Source of the DNA: Stenogyne calaminthoides
Lineage: Eukaryota > Streptophyta > Magnoliopsida > Lamiales > Lamiaceae
Length of the DNA: 64,000 bases
Assembly (NCBI GenBank): GCA_037126765.1
Contig: JBBCBC010000002.1
Location: forward strand, 45,822,889-45,886,888
Direction: 5' to 3'
The notes under the pieces were generated by a model. It was not told the origin of the DNA. It searched no databases and worked only from the letters and a program-made list of their open reading frames with translations. Positions 59,381 through 64,000 of the stretch are shown here, in pieces. The translations under genes and the position numbers were made by a program. Every line of letters starts with the position of its first letter. Position 1 is the first letter of the stretch.

Positions 59381-59777
59381 TTGTGGAACTTTTAGCAACC
59401 AAACATGTATCTTTAGGAGTTGAACTCCAATCATCAAGATACACATTTCCTTTTCTTGTACCAGTCAGTAATATTTTCTGTGTTGTATCATCTTTCACAT
59501 AACATAAGTTTTTAGAGAACTCAACATTAAAACCCTTATCACAGAATTGGCTTATTGAAAGCAAATTATGCTTCAATCCAGATACATATGAAACACCATG
59601 GATATGAACTGAGTCAATTTCCAAAGTTCCATATCCTTCATCGTCCCTTTGAGTTATCTCCAAAAGTGATCTTCTTTGTTCAACATAATCACTGAGTATC
59701 TTCTTGAATCCTGTCATATGTCTTGAACATCCACTGTCAAGATACCATACATCAGGGGTCTTTTCATCTCTGCTCAT
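59381..59777 (-). pseudogene. Protease and pre-integrase of element C
   Basis: A well-preserved open frame: protease active site L-D-S-G-C-S-R-H-M-T-G (about 59741-59709) and the GLKHNLLSISQFCDKG pre-integrase motif. It is cleaner than its neighbours on both sides, with CAG/CTG triplets intact. Confidence 0.85.
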
Positions 59778-60479
59778 CAGTGCTATGTGATCTTTTATCA
59801 GCTTAGTGCCCTTGTTTTCCTCCTGAAAAACAGATCAATTCTTAGGTACCCAATTTGTGTAGGGTCCTACAAGGTTAGATGTACCTTTCGAATCCAAATT
59901 TGCTCGACAACTCTAATCACTTTAGAGTGGCTAATTTGTCTTCCATAAACATCAACATACACATTTACTACTTTGGGTGTCTTAGCGGTTTTACGTGTAT
60001 GTGTGCTAGCTTTAGCATGAACATGGGCTTTTGAATTTTTCTTTGGTTCAGCCTTCGCTCATTTGCTTTGGCTTCAGGCAAACGGGTCTAAATCTTTGTT
60101 GACTTCGGGTTCGGTAACCTTTACCCTTAGGCAAGTGGGGTTCAAAGGTTGCTCATCGAAATCTGGTCTTTCAAAGATAACGAGGACTTGGTTTCTTCAT
60201 TGAGAATGTCTCTGCCGATTGTTTCTCATCCGAGGATTCCTCCGATGGTTCAATGTGGAGCCTTTCGGGTTTGCATTCTTAGCCCGAGGCTTTGAAGTAC
60301 TTGCTGAAACTTTCCAATCGAGTGCTCGGGTTTTCTAGCCTTCACCGAGGTTTGGGCTTTCCTACCGATCATTCGGTTTTCTTTGAGACCATAGGTCATT
60401 TTCCTTGTCTACAACCTTGGGCATTACTTCAGTTTGAAGTGTAGGTGCCATTTGGTTTTACAAAGATTGTCTTCTTGCT

Positions 60480-62228
60480 ACTTGATCGCGAAGATTCGAT
60501 GACCTTGTGAGGTTCCCCACGAATGTATCCCAATCCAGATTTTATAGTGGCGGATCTCTGGTAACTCAATTTCATCTATTACATTAGATGCTTTATTCAA
60601 TAGAGTTAACTTCTTCTGCACTATCCTCACTCTGTAGAGTTTCATGCTTCTCGGAGAGGTCATTGAACTTAGTCTGATTAAATTTGAATCTCTTCAAATG
60701 GATTTCTCTAGTTTTTTCGCTTAGGGTCATTATCAACTTCACTTTCTCTCGAGAGTTGTACTTTCGAACATCCAGGTTCATCGGTAGCTCCCATTAATTG
60801 AGAAGTGATTTCATATTGCTAGAGTCTTTCCATTTTAGATTTTCAACTTTTCGATTCCTTTATTCTACTCTTGAGTTTCATTTAGCGATTCTTGTAAAAA
60901 ACAAAGATAGCCTTCATCGATTCTCAAAAGAATCCATCAGTCAAAATGATCAAGCTTACGTAGAACTTGAAAACTCTTGTGTTAGTGTAGGAGCAACAAC
61001 AGAGAAAGAAGATTTTACCTCCTCAATGGTCATCAGACAAATGTCATCACTTTCACTGTCTGAGAATATCTCATCTGAAGAGCTAGATCCCTCCTCAGAG
61101 TGTTCTTCTTCTGCAACCATGGCCTTTTTGCTAGAGAACTTCTTGTCTCTCTTAGCTTGCCTTTCTCTTCTCTCCTTAGCACTTAAATCTGGACAATCAT
61201 ACTGGAAGTGACCTTTCTTTTGGCAATTATAGCATCTGTTGGTATCATCATCTTGATCACTTTCTTCTCTGGACTTGGAGTCCTTCTTTCTGGATGAAGA
61301 TCCCTCAGCTTTCAGGTCCTTCTTCTCAGTTGATCTGTCCTCAGGTTTCTTCTGGTATCTGTTGTTCCTGTAATAGCTTTTGTATTTTCCAAATCTACTA
61401 TTAAGTCTTTCAAACCTCCTTGCCATCGCTGCTAGCTTTTCCTCAAGCTCATCCCGATTTTTTGGCATGGGGTTCTCGACTCTCTAGTTTTTTGAGTTTT
61501 TATCTTTGGCTTTTAAAGCCACATTCTTACTAGATGATGAATCATCTTTCTTTGTCGACCTTTTTTTGGATTTCTTATCAATTACAAATTCATAGGCCTT
61601 CAAATTTCGAGAGAAGACTTGTTGGTATGGCATTGAATTAATGTTCTTGGTGTTTTCAATCACCACTGGCATGAATATCCCATTTCTTAGAAAGACCTCT
61701 AAGAATTTTCAATGCAACTTCTCTTTGTGGATATTTCTTTCCAAGTGCATTTAGATCATTCATGATGCTAGTGAATCGACTTCCAATTTGTCTATTGATT
61801 CACCATCATCCATTTCAAAACTATCAAACTTTTCAATTGCCAATTGAAAGTTTGTTTTCTTTTTATATGTTCTCGTGCCTTGGCACATTCACATAGTGTA
61901 TCCCAAATCTCTTTAGAAGATATTACGATGAGATCATTCCCATCACACCATCATCAATTGTTATCAGATAGTGTGTCTTTAGCAATGTAGTCTAGATTGA
62001 CTAACTTTCTCTCCTCAGGAGTCAGTTGGTCATCAGACTTAGGAAATTCTGCTCTAGGATCAATTCTCTCATCTTTTGTTCCTCTGGGATTCACGACAAT
62101 AAATTGAAATGGTACTTGAGAGACCACTCTCCACATACGCTCATGTTTAGAATACAGTGAGCTGCGTTCTCGATCTCCATAAATCATAGTTCTCCAATCG
62201 AGAACATGGGAAGTTTTTTAGAAGACAT
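60480..62228 (-). pseudogene. gag of element C
   Basis: Start MSSKK at 62228, about 115 bp after the primer-binding site. N-terminal UBN2-type Gag region (MWRVVSQVPFQFIVVNP, LTPEERKLVNLDYIAKDTL) at 62187-61954; middle 61672-61484; basic nucleocapsid with CCHC knuckle CYNCQKKGHFQYDC (61234-61193) in the open frame 61468-60956, followed by Ser/Glu-rich acidic sequence; then a Lys/Glu coiled-coil-like tail (60781-60593). The frame is lost several times. Between 60480 and 59820 only fragments are readable. Confidence 0.85.
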
Positions 62229-62344
62229 TTGTATCTGAGCTTTTGAAAACAAAATTCAGCAAATAAGATCAGTTCAGATAGACCACAAGTATTTTTAGCA
62301 AATAAGACTTTGGTCAACAAAGCAAGTGGTCAAGTTGAACCACT

Positions 62345-62356
62345 GCTCTGATACCA
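62345..62356 (-). other. Primer-binding site of element C
   Basis: On the minus strand TGGTATCAGAGC, two bases after the end of the 5' LTR; complementary to the 3' part of plant initiator Met-tRNA, standard for copia elements. Confidence 0.92.
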
Positions 62357-62358
62357 CT

Positions 62359-64000
62359 TGTTGGTCCTGGGAAAAACGAGTCTTACACGTGTATGGGGGA
62401 GGGAATACACGTGTTCAGTGTCTTTAAAACTTTTTCTTACTGAGGTCAGCTTGGGTCAGATAATCCTCAAGATTAGGTCCCGAGAAGCACAGACGCTCTC
62501 GAGTCAAAGTCTCTCGAGACAATGATCCCGAAATGCTTTCGAAACCTCGGATAATCCCAACCGAGTCCTAAGTTTGAGAGATCCCGAGTTGCTTGGATCG
62601 ATAACTAACTTCATCAACCCTCGGAAGAGTGAGTTCGGTTTGGTAACTATCTGTTCTAGCTACTCGGATATGTCTTAATGGTTGGCCCTTTAGTTTATAC
62701 TGTTTTAAGCTTTGTTGAAAACCTTCCTTTAATGGAATAGTGATTAGGGGCGTGATTCAATTACATGCAACTTCCAAAGGATTGATTCCAATCAAGTATC
62801 GGTGAAAATATGCTTTCAAACTTCGGTGATGCAAATTGTTAAGCCACGATAAAAGAAAGCAATAAACAACACAGAATTTATAGTGGTTCGAGACTCAAAC
62901 TCCTCGTCCACTCTCTCTCGATCTTTAGAGAAATTCACTAATCACTTCGAGCTTTACGACTACCTCGCGTTTTACTTACTCAACTCGGCCTTGAGTTTTC
63001 TGACTACTCCACGTAGTTTACTTACTCAACCCGACCTTGAGCTTTCTAACTACCTCCGTAGTTTACTTACTCAAACACAAACAAGCTTTAAAACTACCTC
63101 TGTAGCTTACTAACTTCACCTCTAGAGTTTTCTGACTACTCCGCGTAGTTTACTAACTCTTTACAACTCTTCTCACCAACAAACACACTCCAACTACCTT
63201 CTCAAGGGTTTGGGGTTTCTCGGTTGGTTTCCAACTAGGATGAGATATCCTTTACAATGAAGCACAATGCAAAGGGTTAGGATATCTCAACTAAGCTTTG
63301 GATATGTCTTATCAAGCTAGGCTTAGTATAGTGAGCTCTCTTCGAAATAAAGCACTTGGGAAATTCTTGGTTTTTCGAGTTCTTCAACTTGCAATAATAA
63401 GTTTGAGCTCTTGAGTTGCGTATAAATTTCCCGTAACCTTACAATGTAGAGGGTCACTAGTATTTATAGGCATACACCAAGGTTACTCTTGAAAACTATC
63501 TATTGGAGAGATAGCTTCGTGAGTTTCCTCTTATGGTGTGTGAGGAACGACTATATTTAGGGTTTGAAACTCCCTAACACGTTTTAGGCAATAGCCTTTC
63601 ATGTAGCCGGTCTTCACTTTTTGCGTTTGGGAACTTTGTACTTCGACATCTTTTTTTCAAATGACACATCCTTTGTCGATTCGATATGGTACAGTGTTGT
63701 CTTCCTCTTTTTGACTTTTGTCTCCAGTTAAAGGTAGACACCTTCAACGGCTCTTTTGGTTACAAACTCTGAGTTGATATAACCTTAACAACACTTTTGT
63801 CTTAGTTCCTTTTGTCTGCATGGGAATGTCTTGGGCAATATCTATTCTCTAAGGAATCGCGATCTTCTCAGTATTGCATCCTTCAGATAGATATATTCAG
63901 TTGCCTCGGAACATTCAGGTTTATACTGAGCATTCAGTACATTACTGAGTCTTCAGTAATTACCGTGCCTTCAGTATTCTTGATCTTCAGTTCTCGATCT
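62359..64000 (-). repeat. 5' LTR of element C (partial, runs off the window)
   Basis: Starts TGTTGGTCC at 62359 and aligns with 49797 onwards; about 380 bp are missing beyond 64000. TATA box on the minus strand at 63461-63470. Its last 150 bp in the window keep CAG/CTG triplets that are scrambled in the other two copies. Confidence 0.92.

Larger units (their letters stand above)
49797..64000 (-). mobile_element. Sirevirus-like Ty1/copia retrotransposon (element C), more than 14.2 kb
   Basis: Left LTR (3' LTR) 49797-51818; right LTR (5' LTR) from 62359, running off the window. On the minus strand: primer-binding site next to the 5' LTR, then gag, protease, integrase, RT, RNase H, about 4.6 kb of further sequence that is mostly coding-like, a polypurine tract and the 3' LTR. 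The RT stretch YVDDIIFGS with FEMSMMGEMNFFLGLQVKQS is typical of the Sirevirus/Maximus lineage, some members of which carry an extra env-like ORF after pol. It is inserted in LINE 3. Its right end and target duplication are outside the window. Confidence 0.92.

Noticed and set aside
1..64000. Methyl-cytosine deamination as the cause of CAG/CTG differences between repeats
   Set aside because: Deamination gives C-to-T or G-to-A at fixed length; here bases are lost or changed around the triplet, most often leaving C-G.

Overview
This is plant nuclear DNA, almost certainly from a eudicot. It is AT-rich and intergenic space dominates. It carries split genes with GT-AG introns, plant-only families (a PYL abscisic-acid receptor, a DUF538 protein, a mitoferrin-like carrier) and plant lineages of retrotransposons. 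I cannot fix the species.

Layout. 1-976 is the end of a roughly 2-kb LTR of the same family that closes the window. 977-13543 is one Mutator-like (MULE) transposase/OTU-protease pseudogene blown apart by two retroelement insertions: a lone 1.8-kb LTR (1579-3413) and a complete Ty1/copia element (3629-12739, 5-bp target duplication AGTAG). 14110-17395 is a 5'-truncated L1-type LINE, itself split by a gypsy-type solo LTR (14813-16160, duplication CCTCC). 17772-36241 is the gene-bearing stretch: an intronless SUMO E2 (SCE1/UBC9-like), a hAT-like element, a second LINE with a 17-bp target duplication, a small two-exon plant-specific gene, a mitoferrin-like gene, tRNA-Gly(GCC), a three-exon DUF538 gene and an intronless PYL receptor. 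36-45 kb is a mat of small elements: a miniature retrotransposon (TRIM) with three LTR copies, a MULE-type MITE family, a 1.5-kb foldback element with a solo LTR inside it, and Stowaway-like MITEs. 45.2-49.8 kb is a third, longer LINE (ORF1 plus endonuclease/RT). Its end is interrupted by a very large copia element of Sirevirus type (49797 to beyond 64000, minus strand) with about 4.6 kb between pol and its 3' LTR, most of it extra coding-like sequence.

The host genes are independent single-copy functions (SUMO conjugation, mitochondrial iron import, translation, ABA perception) with no sign of a cluster or operon-like logic. The strongest non-trivial signals are the nested, datable insertions, the extra coding region of the Sirevirus, the altered active-site region of the SUMO E2, and a systematic pattern in which C-A-G and C-T-G triplets are scrambled between repeat copies. 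That last pattern may be a sequencing or consensus artefact of heavily methylated DNA, and it would explain many of the apparent frameshifts in the transposons.
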